DNA of 64,000 bases from an uncultured Parafilimonas sp. (GTDB taxonomy: Bacteria; Bacteroidota; Bacteroidia; Chitinophagales; Chitinophagaceae), in assembly GCA_903882935.1 (NCBI GenBank), contig CAIRZB010000001.1, positions 158,750 through 222,749 of the forward strand. The letters run 5' to 3'. A model generated the notes under the pieces. That model did no database searches and was not told where the DNA came from. It saw nothing but the letters and a program-made list of their open reading frames with translations. The translations under genes and the position numbers were made by a program. Shown here one piece after another: positions 32,789-41,503 of the stretch. Numbering within the stretch: the first letter of the stretch is position 1; each line of letters opens with the position of its first letter.

Positions 32789-34813
32789 TTACAGTTTTTT
32801 AAATACAATTTGCTCTGCTTCCTTTTTTACAATAAAAGCAAAAAAATCACGTAGGGTTTGGTAATCCTGGGGTAAAAAGGTGGCTTTTTTTATCAAAGTC
32901 CGGCAACGCAACTGCACCCGCTCCTTATCTGCGCGTATTACATATTCAAAAAAGCCATCATCGGTATTCAGTAACACCTTTGCCGATGTGGGCAGTTCGT
33001 CTACCTTATACCCTTTGGGTATTTCCATGTTCAAAACAAATGTGTTGTCTTCGCTATACGGCCTCTCCACCGGGTAAAGCCTTTCTGCCGATTTAAACGG
33101 GTTTTGTTTTAGCGCGTCGCCCATCAAGGGGTTGTAATAAATAATGTCGCCAGTGGGTTTAAAATCAAAATAATAATTGATGGCAACTGGGTAATCGGGC
33201 TTATTAAGGGAGTCTATAGATGTATTGCTAACGGCCACATCAAGCAGGTAGCTTTTCTTTATATCCTTAAAAAAATTATCCACGTCCGTATTGGTTTTTA
33301 AGGCCTGCCGCGTACTTAACGACCGTTGAAAACCCAGCGTGGAACTATAGGTGCCCGCGAGGCTATCGCCCATGTTTGAGATAAATGCGGAGGTTTGGGT
33401 GGTTTCAGTAAGGGCGTCTGCAGAAAGTGTAACCAATAATGGCTTGTCTTGCGAAACAACCACGGCTTTACCATTGTAACATTCCGGTGGTAGCTTCCCG
33501 AAGGGCAGTCTGTTTACAGAGGCATCTAACATTAAATCGCTGTCGCCAACCTTAACATGTGCAATGGTATAGTTGTATCTGCTTAATATGGGGTAAGCCT
33601 CATTGGCCCTGCCATTTTCGCGGGTGCTTAATATCATTGGCTCTGCCGTAAACCCAGCATTGTGCATCATGGCAATCAGTAACATGTTTATATCAGTTAC
33701 ATTGCCGCTCCTGCCAAAATGGGTTTTTTTCAAGGGTTGCGACAAGTATAAAGCAGTATTATCCTTGCAGGTGTAGTTGTCTCGCACAAATTCATATATC
33801 GCCTTCACCATTGCCAGGCTGTCGTTTTGCCCACCGGTGGCTGTTTTTATATCGTCTTTCAGCCAGGTGTTCAAGTCGGTAAGGGGGTGGCCGAAGTTTT
33901 CATAATCCAGTAATTCTTTGGAGGCTTTTTGCCAAGTATTTGTTTCATATTCCACAGGCAGGTGGGGCGGACGGTAGGCTAGGTACTGAAATTCAACTGC
34001 CCGCACAAAGTTTTTATACGAGCTAGTGTATGCTTCCTCCTTAAATGCCGGTACATTTTTTATAGCCCAGGTATGCTGGGTAACATTGGCATTAACCGTT
34101 ACTGAAGAGGATGCTTCAAAAGCATCGTGTGGGTTGTTGATGACCACAAAACTCTTGTATTCGTTTTTAACCGTATCAACAGTAAAAGGAAGATAGCCTT
34201 GCTTCAATACTACAAAATCAAACAACTCGGGTACCTCAACGGTATATTCCGACCATAGGTGCGGGTGTTCGCCTTGAAATTTCCAAGACGGCAGGCGCCA
34301 GTAATAAGGCGATTCAATTTTATACCTAAATTCTACAATCGATCCTTCCTTAACATTGGGAAACGTAAATTTGGCGGTAACCCATTTGCCGTTTTGTTCT
34401 TTAAAAAGCGTGCTTTTGTCAACTTTGGTGGTGGTTATTTGGCCATTTTGTAGGTTATAAGTGGCGGCTTCAAGCTCCGTTATTTCCTGTTTTTTAAACC
34501 CGTTATCTTCAAAGTACTCAATTTTTACTGTCGCCAAGTCGTCGAAAGAAGTTTTCCTAATCAGTTTTATGCGGGTATGTTTTTCGTAAACGGTAGAGAA
34601 AAAGTCTTTTTTGTTGCCTTCAAAGTAGGCATTGCCCACATCAAACAAAAAAACCGCATCCGCCGAAGAATCCGTCGCAGCAATTTTGGGTGAAAAATCA
34701 GCTACTTTTACGTTGCCAAACTTTAAGTCTGGCCTGTCTTTTTGGCCAGATGCATGTAGGCATAGCAACATGGCGGCATGCAGAAATAGTAAAGGGTTTA
34801 ATATTAGGCGCAT
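32789..34813 (-). CDS. DUF3857 protein with degenerate transglutaminase-like domain (second copy)
   Basis: At 674 residues this is a close paralogue of the preceding gene: both share KFGNVK-ADF near the N-terminus, PFKSAERLYPVE-P late, and the same C-terminal KKEAEQIVFKK. Its signal peptide is MRLILNPLLFLHAAMLLCLHASGQ. The Cys segment reads GNVTDIN (Cys replaced by Val) and the His segment YNYTIAHV (His replaced by Tyr), the same losses as in its neighbour. The pair therefore duplicated after the active site was lost. It is first in the tandem of three, separated by a 118-base A/T-rich gap from the next, so it may have its own transcript. Confidence 0.87.
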   Translation of the reverse strand: MRLILNPLLFLHAAMLLCLHASGQKDRPDLKFGNVKVADFSPKIAATDSSADAVFLFDVGNAYFEGNKKDFFSTVYEKHTRIKLIRKTSFDDLATVKIEYFEDNGFKKQEITELEAATYNLQNGQITTTKVDKSTLFKEQNGKWVTAKFTFPNVKEGSIVEFRYKIESPYYWRLPSWKFQGEHPHLWSEYTVEVPELFDFVVLKQGYLPFTVDTVKNEYKSFVVINNPHDAFEASSSVTVNANVTQHTWAIKNVPAFKEEAYTSSYKNFVRAVEFQYLAYRPPHLPVEYETNTWQKASKELLDYENFGHPLTDLNTWLKDDIKTATGGQNDSLAMVKAIYEFVRDNYTCKDNTALYLSQPLKKTHFGRSGNVTDINMLLIAMMHNAGFTAEPMILSTRENGRANEAYPILSRYNYTIAHVKVGDSDLMLDASVNRLPFGKLPPECYNGKAVVVSQDKPLLVTLSADALTETTQTSAFISNMGDSLAGTYSSTLGFQRSLSTRQALKTNTDVDNFFKDIKKSYLLDVAVSNTSIDSLNKPDYPVAINYYFDFKPTGDIIYYNPLMGDALKQNPFKSAERLYPVERPYSEDNTFVLNMEIPKGYKVDELPTSAKVLLNTDDGFFEYVIRADKERVQLRCRTLIKKATFLPQDYQTLRDFFAFIVKKEAEQIVFKKL

Positions 34814-34899
34814 AATGATTTTTTAAGGAGAGGTTTATTTACGAGCAATTATACAGTTAATTGGCAATAATTATAATGGTTTATTAATTTTTTATTTTC

Positions 34900-35835
34900 C
34901 TGGCAAAAGCTCAATCATACACAAAAGTTATCAAAAGGCTGGCTGCCCAATGCGGCTTCTCCTATTGTGGCATTGCCAAAGCCATGCAATTAGATGATGA
35001 TGCCCGGCGCCTTGAAACCTGGCTTAGGGCCGGTATGCACGGCAGCATGGGCTATATGGAAAAGTATTTTGACCAACGGGTTAACCCTAGCTTGCTGGTG
35101 CCGCGCGCAAAATCTGTAATAACACTGCTGTTGAATTATTTTCCAGCCGAGCAGCAGCAGGCGGGCACCCCACACATCTCCAAATATGCGTATGGCAACG
35201 ATTACCATGAAATAATTAAGGAGAAACTAAACGTTTTTCTATTGCTGATACGGGAGCAGGTGGGGGATGTTAACGGGCGGGGATTTGTTGATTCGGCCCC
35301 TGTATTGGAAAGAAGCTGGGCGCAACGCAGCGGGCTTGGCTGGCTTGGCAAGAACGGCAACCTGATTAATAAGCAGCAAGGCTCTTTCTTTTTTATCGCT
35401 ACCCTTATTGTGGACGTTGAACTGGAGTATGATGATGCACTGGCAAAAGATTATTGCGGCACCTGCACCAAATGTATTGATGCCTGCCCCACCGAGGCTA
35501 TTTTACCCGGCAATATTGTAAACGGCAGCAAATGCATTAGTTATTTTACTATTGAGTTGAAAGACATGCTGATACCCGATGAAATGCAGGGTAAGTTTGA
35601 TGATTGGATGTTTGGCTGCGACGTGTGCCAAGATGTATGCCCTTGGAACCGGTTTAGTAAGCCCACCCAAGAGCCAGGTTTTACCCCCATACCCGAAATA
35701 TTAAACCTTTCCACGGCAGCCTGGGAAAACATGGGCGAAGAAAGCTTCCGGAAAATATTTAAAAACTCCCCGCTAAAACGCAGCAAGTATAAAGGCATTA
35801 TGCGCAATGTGAAATTCCTCACCCCCAGCCCCTGA
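34900..35835 (+). CDS. queG: Epoxyqueuosine reductase
   Basis: QueG makes the last step of queuosine synthesis in tRNA, reducing epoxyqueuosine with cobalamin and two 4Fe-4S clusters. Seen here: [24 protein letters not shown], the first Cys set [25 protein letters not shown] and the second set [11 protein letters not shown]. The first ATG is at 34984 ([14 protein letters not shown]). The conserved family N-terminus ([24 protein letters not shown]) is encoded in frame just upstream, with a stop at 34885 and no ATG, GTG or TTG between. I place the start at a CTG (34900); an ATT at 34894 is an alternative. The extended length, about 311 residues, fits Bacteroidota QueG. The C-terminus LTPSP is encoded by a repeat that begins inside the gene. 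Confidence 0.85.
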   Translation: MAKAQSYTKVIKRLAAQCGFSYCGIAKAMQLDDDARRLETWLRAGMHGSMGYMEKYFDQRVNPSLLVPRAKSVITLLLNYFPAEQQQAGTPHISKYAYGNDYHEIIKEKLNVFLLLIREQVGDVNGRGFVDSAPVLERSWAQRSGLGWLGKNGNLINKQQGSFFFIATLIVDVELEYDDALAKDYCGTCTKCIDACPTEAILPGNIVNGSKCISYFTIELKDMLIPDEMQGKFDDWMFGCDVCQDVCPWNRFSKPTQEPGFTPIPEILNLSTAAWENMGEESFRKIFKNSPLKRSKYKGIMRNVKFLTPSP

Positions 35836-36065
35836 ACCCATGCCCCCATCCCCTAAAGGGGGGCTTACAAACTTCGTGTGTTTTATGCATGGCACGTCTA
35901 TATTCCAAACTTCCCACATGATGCCCCCAATCCCTAAAGGGGAGGGCCTAAAAGCTTTGTGTGTTTCTTTCATGCTATGTATATATTTCAAACATCTCAT
36001 CTAAATTTAGGAGTTGTCAATTTGGTAAACAGGCTTGTGAACCCCCCTTTAGGGGATGGGGGCAT
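35822..36065. repeat. Two direct and one inverted copy of an 80-base repeat with a CCCCTAAAGGGG core
   Basis: Copy 1 (35840-35920) and copy 2 (35921-36000) lie head to tail. Both start ATGCCCCCA(T)CCCTAAAGGGG, then share ACTTCGTGTGTTTT / GCTTTGTGTGTTTC and end TTCCAAACTTCCCACATG / TTTCAAACATCTCAT. The core of a third copy is inverted at 36042-36065 (CCCCTTTAGGGGATGGGGGCAT). The preceding CTCACCCCCAGCCCCTGA encodes the last residues and stop of queG. This resembles the dispersed CCCC-TAAA-GGGG palindromes common in Bacteroidota. Confidence 0.75.
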
Positions 36066-36077
36066 GACTGCCAGTGT

Positions 36078-36085
36078 TATCTTTG
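36078..36085 (+). promoter_or_regulatory. -7 box (TATCTTTG) for bioA
   Basis: TATCTTTG fits TAnnTTTG exactly and ends five bases before the bioA ATG at 36091, pointing to a leaderless transcript. No -33 TTG at normal spacing; the inverted repeat copy occupies that place. Confidence 0.55.
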
Positions 36086-36090
36086 CCCCC

Positions 36091-37362
36091 ATGACATTGA
36101 TTGAAAAAGACAGGAAATATATCTGGCACCCGTTTACCCAGCAAAAAAATATGGAGAACCCGGTGGCCGTAGTAAAAGGTGAGGGTACGCTGTTGTTTGA
36201 CGAAGCGGGCAACAGCTATGTGGATGCCATAAGTAGCTGGTGGGTTAACCTGCATGGCCACGGGCACCCCTACATAGCTGAAAAGCTGTACCGCCAAGCA
36301 TTGCAACTGGAACAGGTGATTTTTGCGGGGTTCACGCACCAACCGGCAGTTGAGCTGGCAGAGCGGCTGCTGCCGCTGTTGCCGGGCAATTTTGCTAAGG
36401 TGTTTTACAGCGACAATGGCTCGACAAGTACCGAAGTGGCGCTTAAAATGGCCCTGCAATACTGGTGGAACCAAGGCCAAAAACAGCGCACCAAAATACT
36501 AGCTTTTAAAGATGCCTACCATGGCGACACGTTTGGTGCCATGAGCGTGAGCGACCGCAGCGTTTTTACCATGGCTTTTCATGGGCTGCTGTTTGAGGTG
36601 TTTTTTATTGACACGCCGGATGCAGAAAACATACAAGCCTTAAAAGTAATTGTTGACGGGGAGGCTGGCCACATTGCAGCATTTATTTATGAACCCTTGG
36701 TGCAAGGTGCAGGTGGTATAAAAATGTATGCCGCGCCATATATGGATGCATTGCTGGCGCATATTAAACAGCAAGAGATTATTTGTATTGCCGACGAAGT
36801 GATGACAGGCTTTGGGCGTACCGGTAAATTATTTGCTGGTGAGTACTTGGCTGAAAAAGCCGATATTATTTGCCTTAGCAAGGGTTTAACCGGCGGCACC
36901 ATGGCCTTAGGCGTAACGGCCTGCAACAGCCGCATATACGAGGCCTTTGTGAACGACGATAAATACAAAACTTTTTTTCACGGGCACTCGTTTACGGCAA
37001 ACCCCTTGGCCTGCACAGCCGCTTTGGCCAGTTTGGATTTATTGTTGCGCCAGGAATGTTTGCAGCAAATTGCTTGGCTAAGCCAGCAAAATAGTGCGTT
37101 TGCTGCCACGCTTACCGACAAGTATTGTATAAAGAACGTGCGGTACCTAGGCACAATATTGGCTTTTGAAATAAACAGTGGCAACGATGGTTACTTGAAC
37201 AACATTGGCAGTGTTGTTACCCAACTAAGCATGGCCCAAGGGGTTTACCTAAGGCCTTTGGGCAACACAGTGTACATTATGCCGCCCTATTGCACTAAAA
37301 AAGAAGAATTGGAGAAAATATATAATTTACTAAATGATATAATTGGCAGGTACGGTGGTTAA
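36091..37362 (+). CDS. bioA: Adenosylmethionine-8-amino-7-oxononanoate aminotransferase
   Basis: The 423-residue product starts MTLIEKDRKYIWHPFTQ, the typical BioA N-terminus with its WHPFTQ motif. It continues with DAISSWWVNLHGHGHP, FYSDNGSTSTEVALKMA, AYHGDTFGAMS, the PLP aspartate in IADEVMTGFGRTG and the PLP-binding lysine in ICLSKGLTGGTMALG. It makes 7,8-diaminopelargonate in biotin synthesis with S-adenosylmethionine as amino donor. The frame continues upstream to 35959 but those codons lie in repeat DNA; the ATG at 36091 follows a -7 box and matches the family. No other bio gene is in the window. The stop codon overlaps the convergent neighbour's by four bases. Confidence 0.95.
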   Translation: MTLIEKDRKYIWHPFTQQKNMENPVAVVKGEGTLLFDEAGNSYVDAISSWWVNLHGHGHPYIAEKLYRQALQLEQVIFAGFTHQPAVELAERLLPLLPGNFAKVFYSDNGSTSTEVALKMALQYWWNQGQKQRTKILAFKDAYHGDTFGAMSVSDRSVFTMAFHGLLFEVFFIDTPDAENIQALKVIVDGEAGHIAAFIYEPLVQGAGGIKMYAAPYMDALLAHIKQQEIICIADEVMTGFGRTGKLFAGEYLAEKADIICLSKGLTGGTMALGVTACNSRIYEAFVNDDKYKTFFHGHSFTANPLACTAALASLDLLLRQECLQQIAWLSQQNSAFAATLTDKYCIKNVRYLGTILAFEINSGNDGYLNNIGSVVTQLSMAQGVYLRPLGNTVYIMPPYCTKKEELEKIYNLLNDIIGRYGG

Positions 37363-37844
37363 TGCTCGGCAACCAGCTTAAGGTTGGCCAGGTTTTTTTC
37401 CAACGATTCCTCTATAATCTTATCATTCATCATGCTGGCAAATTTTGCCCAAGGGTACCAATCCAAATGCTGCTCGTACTCCCATTGTACCATGCAGCCA
37501 TTGGTTTGCGGCGTTACACGCAGGGTGGAAATTTCCTTGGCCCCGCCTTGTTTCCATTCGTAACGCCAAACATGGTTTTGTTTGCTTTGCAAGGTTATGA
37601 TGGTGGTGCCGAAAATAGCGTGCGCACTGTCTTTCACAAACACTTTAAGGTCATCGGCCTTGGCGCCTTCCATCCACAAGTTCCATTTGTTAAAATCATC
37701 CACGTAAGGCGAAACACTGTCTACAGGCTTGTTGATGTTAACTGCCCGCGACACCAATATAATAGATGGGAACAATGCCCCTATACCCGTTATGAGCAAT
37801 GAAAATACAATAATGCTTATGAAGCCCAATTTAGCGACGCGCAT
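37359..37844 (-). CDS. SRPBCC (polyketide cyclase/START-like) protein with N-terminal membrane anchor
   Basis: The 161-residue protein begins with a hydrophobic helix (residues 5-28: KLGFISIIVFSLLITGIGALFP), followed by a START/SRPBCC-like beta-grip domain. Its features are SRAVNINKPVDSVSPYVDDFNKWNLWM, the usual opening of polyketide-cyclase-like proteins, then strands WRYEWKQGG, STLRVTPQ, CMVQWEYEQ and a long C-terminal helix (MMNDKIIEESLEKNLANLKLVAE). These domains bind hydrophobic ligands; no catalytic residues can be named. The anchor should put the domain on the periplasmic side of the inner membrane. It is downstream of the ABC-2 permease on the same strand, 56 bases apart, and may be co-transcribed. 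Confidence 0.8.
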   Translation of the reverse strand: MRVAKLGFISIIVFSLLITGIGALFPSIILVSRAVNINKPVDSVSPYVDDFNKWNLWMEGAKADDLKVFVKDSAHAIFGTTIITLQSKQNHVWRYEWKQGGAKEISTLRVTPQTNGCMVQWEYEQHLDWYPWAKFASMMNDKIIEESLEKNLANLKLVAEH

Positions 37845-37900
37845 AAAATGTTTTTTTAAAAGCTGTTTCTGTTGTGGTAGCTGTTATGGGCTGGTGTGCA

Positions 37901-38998
37901 TCAATCCCATTTAAATACCTTAATGGCAGTGCCATATAAAATTACGCCCCAAATAAGAAGGGCCCCAACATCCTGCCAGCTGGTTAAAATACTGGCCCCT
38001 TCAAACGAAATGGCCCGCATGGCATTGTTAAAATGGGTTAGCGGCAGCAGGTTACACAAAAACTGCAGCCATTTGGGAAAAAGGTCAATCGGGAAAAACG
38101 TACCCGACAGCAACAACTGCGGGAAGGTGAAAATATTGGCAAATGGCGGTATGGTACTCTCGTTTTTTGCAATGCTGCTCACAATAAAGCCAAAGCCCAT
38201 AAAAACAAGCAGCCCCAAAAAACTCAATATCATCATTTGTACAAAGGTGGCAAACCCATGCACCAGCGTGAACTTAAAAAATACCACACCGATTACGATA
38301 ATGATTACAGCAGTGATCATTTGGAAGGTAACCCGGCTCAACGCCTCGCCCAGTACAATGTACGGCCGCCGGATGGGGGTGGCGAAAAACCGCTTAAGCA
38401 CCAACTGCTGCCGAAGGTTAAAAAACAGGAAGGCCACGCCAAACACACCGGCACTCAGCAAGGAAAAACCCAACTGGCCGGGCAAGATAAAATCTATGCG
38501 TTTGTACACGCGCCCCGGTATTGTTTCAACATTGGGGTCTATGGTGGTTTCCTTAAAAGTGTTGGCCTCCAACATATACAATGAGGAGGTGATGATACTT
38601 TTAACCGTTTGTACATTTTGCGGGTTAACTGCCCCGGATGTTTTAAGGTGTATGGTATAAGCGGGGTAAGTGCCTGGCGCGTTTTTTACAATGGTAATTA
38701 AGACGGTAATGTCGCCTTTGGTTAGTTTTTCCTGCAAAACAGCATCAGGTTCATCTAAAAAGTTCAACCCCGGCATGTGCTTCAGCACTATGTACGCCTT
38801 GCTGGTTGTGTCGGTGTTTTTATCAAAGCCCACATCAACCGAAATTATCCCGCTACCGCCGATAAAACCAAACACCAAAATAAATATCAACGGGAACCCA
38901 AAACCAAAAGCTACCGAAGACGGGCTGCGGAAGGTGGCTTTTAAACTCGCCTTCGTAATTGAGAGCATCGCCCTAAACTGGTTATATTTATCCGCCAT
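37901..38998 (-). CDS. ABC-2 type transporter permease
   Basis: The 365-residue protein has one N-terminal membrane helix (PSSVAFGFGFPLIFILVFGFIGG), a periplasmic domain of about 150 residues, and a cluster of five helices (about residues 180-365). That cluster includes PGQLGFSLLSAGVFGVAFLFFNLRQQLVLKRFFATPIRRPYIVLGEAL, the coupling-helix region, and IPPFANIFTFPQLLLSGTFFPIDLFPKWLQFLCNLLPLTHF, the ABC-2 signature. This is the membrane half of an exporter of the YhhJ/NodJ/DrrB type. Its ATPase is not in the window. The substrate is unknown. Confidence 0.87.
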   Translation of the reverse strand: MADKYNQFRAMLSITKASLKATFRSPSSVAFGFGFPLIFILVFGFIGGSGIISVDVGFDKNTDTTSKAYIVLKHMPGLNFLDEPDAVLQEKLTKGDITVLITIVKNAPGTYPAYTIHLKTSGAVNPQNVQTVKSIITSSLYMLEANTFKETTIDPNVETIPGRVYKRIDFILPGQLGFSLLSAGVFGVAFLFFNLRQQLVLKRFFATPIRRPYIVLGEALSRVTFQMITAVIIIVIGVVFFKFTLVHGFATFVQMMILSFLGLLVFMGFGFIVSSIAKNESTIPPFANIFTFPQLLLSGTFFPIDLFPKWLQFLCNLLPLTHFNNAMRAISFEGASILTSWQDVGALLIWGVILYGTAIKVFKWD

Positions 38999-39126
38999 AT
39001 TTGTAATTAGTGGCGCAAAGCTATTTTATTATTTAGTGTTGCAGCCCTACTTGTGCTGAAAAATTAATGATGTTGCTTAGCTGTTAAACCACAAAAAGGA
39101 ACTTTTACGTATGCAATATCGACATG

Positions 39127-40896
39127 TTATCTAACATCAAAGTCAAATGGCAGCCTGGTTTGGGTTACACCAAACATTTGTTGTAGCTTTTTGGTTTGCA
39201 GCAGCATTTGGTATTGTTTTTCGCCGATACTCTCCCTTACTGCGTCTGCTTTCATCCCACTGCCGAATGAGCCTTGCAAAAGCCCCTTTAACGAAAAACT
39301 ACGTTCAGGGTACTCGCCTGTTTTATAGGCGTTTAGCTTTGCCATACGGGCGGCGCAAGCAATAGCGTCCTGCAGTGTGCCGGTTCTGTCAACCAAGCCA
39401 ATGCCTATTGCCCTTTGCCCAGTCCATACGCGGCCTTGGGCAATGCTGTCAACATACGCAGTGTCCTTTTTTCTGCCTGAGGCAACGCGGCTTAAAAACT
39501 GGTTGTAAATGGTGTTAACGTCGGTTTGCAAAAAGTGTTTCTCCACATCGGTCAAAGGTCTGTCACTGGAACCCATGTCTGCATAGGGTGCTGTTTTTAC
39601 GCCGTCAAACGTTACGCCCAGCTTGTTTTTGAAAAAGCCTTGTAGGTTAGGCAATATGCTAAAAACGCCTATGGAGCCAGTAATAGTACCCCTGTCGGCA
39701 AATATGGAGTCGCCGCTGCACGAAATATAATAACCGCCCGATGCCGCGTAATCACCCATGCTTACCACCACTGGCTTCTCTTTTTTGGCTAACGAAATTT
39801 CGCGCCATATTTCATCGCTGGCCAATGAGCTGCCCCCAGGCGAGTTTACCCTAAAAACAATGGCCTTTACGTTATCATCAAAACGCAGTTTCCGTATCAG
39901 TTTTACAAAATCTTCGCTGGCTATATTCTTCTCTTCGTTACCGCTGCTGCTTTTGCCGCCCACAATATCGCCCTGTGCATACACAACCGCAATTTCTCGG
40001 TCGCCTGAGGTGCTAAAGTCAACGGCATCGGCATATTTGCCCAACGGCACAAAATTTACTTCATGGCCTTTTTTGCCTGTTTGTTTTAACAGCAAATCTT
40101 TTATTTCATCGTCATATTTTAAGCCGTCAAAAAGGTGGTGGGTTAATGCGTCGTTGGCGTTTTGTATGGTGCCTTCGTTGGCCCATTGATGCAGTTTTGC
40201 GGTGTCAATATTGCGTGCCTCCGCAGTTTTTTGTAAAAAATCGCTGTATAAATCGCCCAGCCAAACGGTTGTTTGCAAGCGGTTGGCATCGGTCATTTGG
40301 GTTACCCTAAAAGGCTCGGTGGCACTTTTAAATTTGCCTGCATAAAATACTTCCGGTTCAATCTCCAGTTTGTCTAAAAGGCCTTTAAAAAATGACAGTT
40401 TAACCGAAAACCCGCCCCAATCAACACCGCCGTTGGGGTTGCAATAAATTTTATCAGCGGCAGATGCAACGTAATAATCCTTTTGGCTAAAGTACTCGCC
40501 GTAGGCATACACAAATTTTTTGCTCAGCTTAAAGTCAAGCACTGCTAACCGCAGTTCTTCGCTGGTGGCAAAGCCGTTGGGGTTTTGCCCGGGCTTAATC
40601 AGCAGGCCTTTTATGGCCGTATCGTATTTGGCATAATGCAGCATGCGCACAATGTCGTAAAGGCCGGGTACATTGTCTGAGGCATCGCCGCCAAACAGGT
40701 TGTTTAGGGTGTTGTCCTTTGCCTGTTCCCGGTAGGCAACACCAAGGTCAAGTACCAATAAGCCTTTTTCACCAACATAGGGTTTCTCGTGCCGGGATGC
40801 GCCCGCTGCAATGGCAATGAGTATTATTACGCCAATAAGTGTAAAAATGAACAGTGCCAAAAGGCTGGCAAAGAATATCTTAAAAAAACTTTTCAT
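39127..40896 (-). CDS. sppA: Signal peptide peptidase SppA, 67 kDa type
   Basis: The 589-residue protein has an N-terminal membrane anchor (FFASLLALFIFTLIGVIILIAIAAGA) and two tandem S49 domains. The dyad is visible: Lys190 in YAGKFKSATEPFR from the first domain and Ser386 in SMGDYAASGGYYIS from the second, exactly as in E. coli SppA. The oxyanion-type VNSPGGSSLASDEIWREI and the later YADMGSSDRPLTDVEKHFLQ and GQRAIGIGLVDR segments are also typical. It degrades signal peptides left in the inner membrane, with its catalytic domain in the periplasm as a tetramer. It is divergent from folK. All key residues are present, so it should be active. Confidence 0.93.
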   Translation of the reverse strand: MKSFFKIFFASLLALFIFTLIGVIILIAIAAGASRHEKPYVGEKGLLVLDLGVAYREQAKDNTLNNLFGGDASDNVPGLYDIVRMLHYAKYDTAIKGLLIKPGQNPNGFATSEELRLAVLDFKLSKKFVYAYGEYFSQKDYYVASAADKIYCNPNGGVDWGGFSVKLSFFKGLLDKLEIEPEVFYAGKFKSATEPFRVTQMTDANRLQTTVWLGDLYSDFLQKTAEARNIDTAKLHQWANEGTIQNANDALTHHLFDGLKYDDEIKDLLLKQTGKKGHEVNFVPLGKYADAVDFSTSGDREIAVVYAQGDIVGGKSSSGNEEKNIASEDFVKLIRKLRFDDNVKAIVFRVNSPGGSSLASDEIWREISLAKKEKPVVVSMGDYAASGGYYISCSGDSIFADRGTITGSIGVFSILPNLQGFFKNKLGVTFDGVKTAPYADMGSSDRPLTDVEKHFLQTDVNTIYNQFLSRVASGRKKDTAYVDSIAQGRVWTGQRAIGIGLVDRTGTLQDAIACAARMAKLNAYKTGEYPERSFSLKGLLQGSFGSGMKADAVRESIGEKQYQMLLQTKKLQQMFGVTQTRLPFDFDVR

Positions 40897-40958
40897 ATAT
40901 GTTTCCCGTTGTGCTTAAAAAAAATAAAGATATTTGATGATTATTATTTCACCAACTA

Positions 40959-41477
40959 ATGCAAAACGCGTACCTGTTAACTGGCAGTAATTTGGGCAAC
41001 AGGGTTGCGTATTTGCGGCAAGCTATACAATTAATACAACAATTTTGCGGTAATGTGATGAGCGTTTCGGGTTTATACCAAACGGCTGCCTGGGGCTTGG
41101 CCGACCAGCCGGATTTTTATAACCAGGTGATTGAACTGGAAACAGCCCTTGAACCTGCAACATTAATGCAAAGCCTGCTAGCAATTGAAACGCAGCTTGG
41201 CCGTATACGCACTATTAAAATGGGCCCGCGCACCATTGATATAGATATTTTGCTGTTTGGCAGCCAGGTGATCAATACCAATTTGCTCACCGTTCCCCAT
41301 CCTTTTTTACCGGTTAGGCGTTTTGCACTGATGCCCTTGGCGGAAATAGCACCCGCTGTTGTACACCCCGTATTGCAAAAGACCGTTCTGCAAATGCTGG
41401 CCGATTGCCCCGACCAATTGAATGTGCATAAAATTACACCCGCCACAAACAACGAAACGCTGGTAGCTAATAGCTAA
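40959..41477 (+). CDS. folK: 2-amino-4-hydroxy-6-hydroxymethyldihydropteridine pyrophosphokinase
   Basis: The 172-residue enzyme starts YLLTGSNLGNR, then shows SGLYQTAAWGLADQPDFYNQV, the catalytic LGRIRTIKMGPRTIDIDILLFG and the substrate loop VPHPFLPVRRFALMPLAEI. It transfers pyrophosphate from ATP to the pterin in folate synthesis. The last residues (NNETLVANS) come from an AGCTAATAGC repeat that supplies the stop codon, so the natural C-terminus is probably around HKITP. The dNK-type kinase follows 26 bases later, a pairing often seen in Bacteroidota. Confidence 0.94.
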   Translation: MQNAYLLTGSNLGNRVAYLRQAIQLIQQFCGNVMSVSGLYQTAAWGLADQPDFYNQVIELETALEPATLMQSLLAIETQLGRIRTIKMGPRTIDIDILLFGSQVINTNLLTVPHPFLPVRRFALMPLAEIAPAVVHPVLQKTVLQMLADCPDQLNVHKITPATNNETLVANS

Positions 41478-41503
41478 AAGCTTATTTTTGGTTTTACACC
41501 AGC

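Noticed and set aside
35840..36000. CRISPR array
   Set aside because: Only two diverged 80-base copies, no spacers between regular short repeats, and no cas genes in the window.
35959..36090. Upstream extension of bioA
   Set aside because: The extra codons lie in repeat DNA, and the family N-terminus and -7 box support the ATG at 36091.
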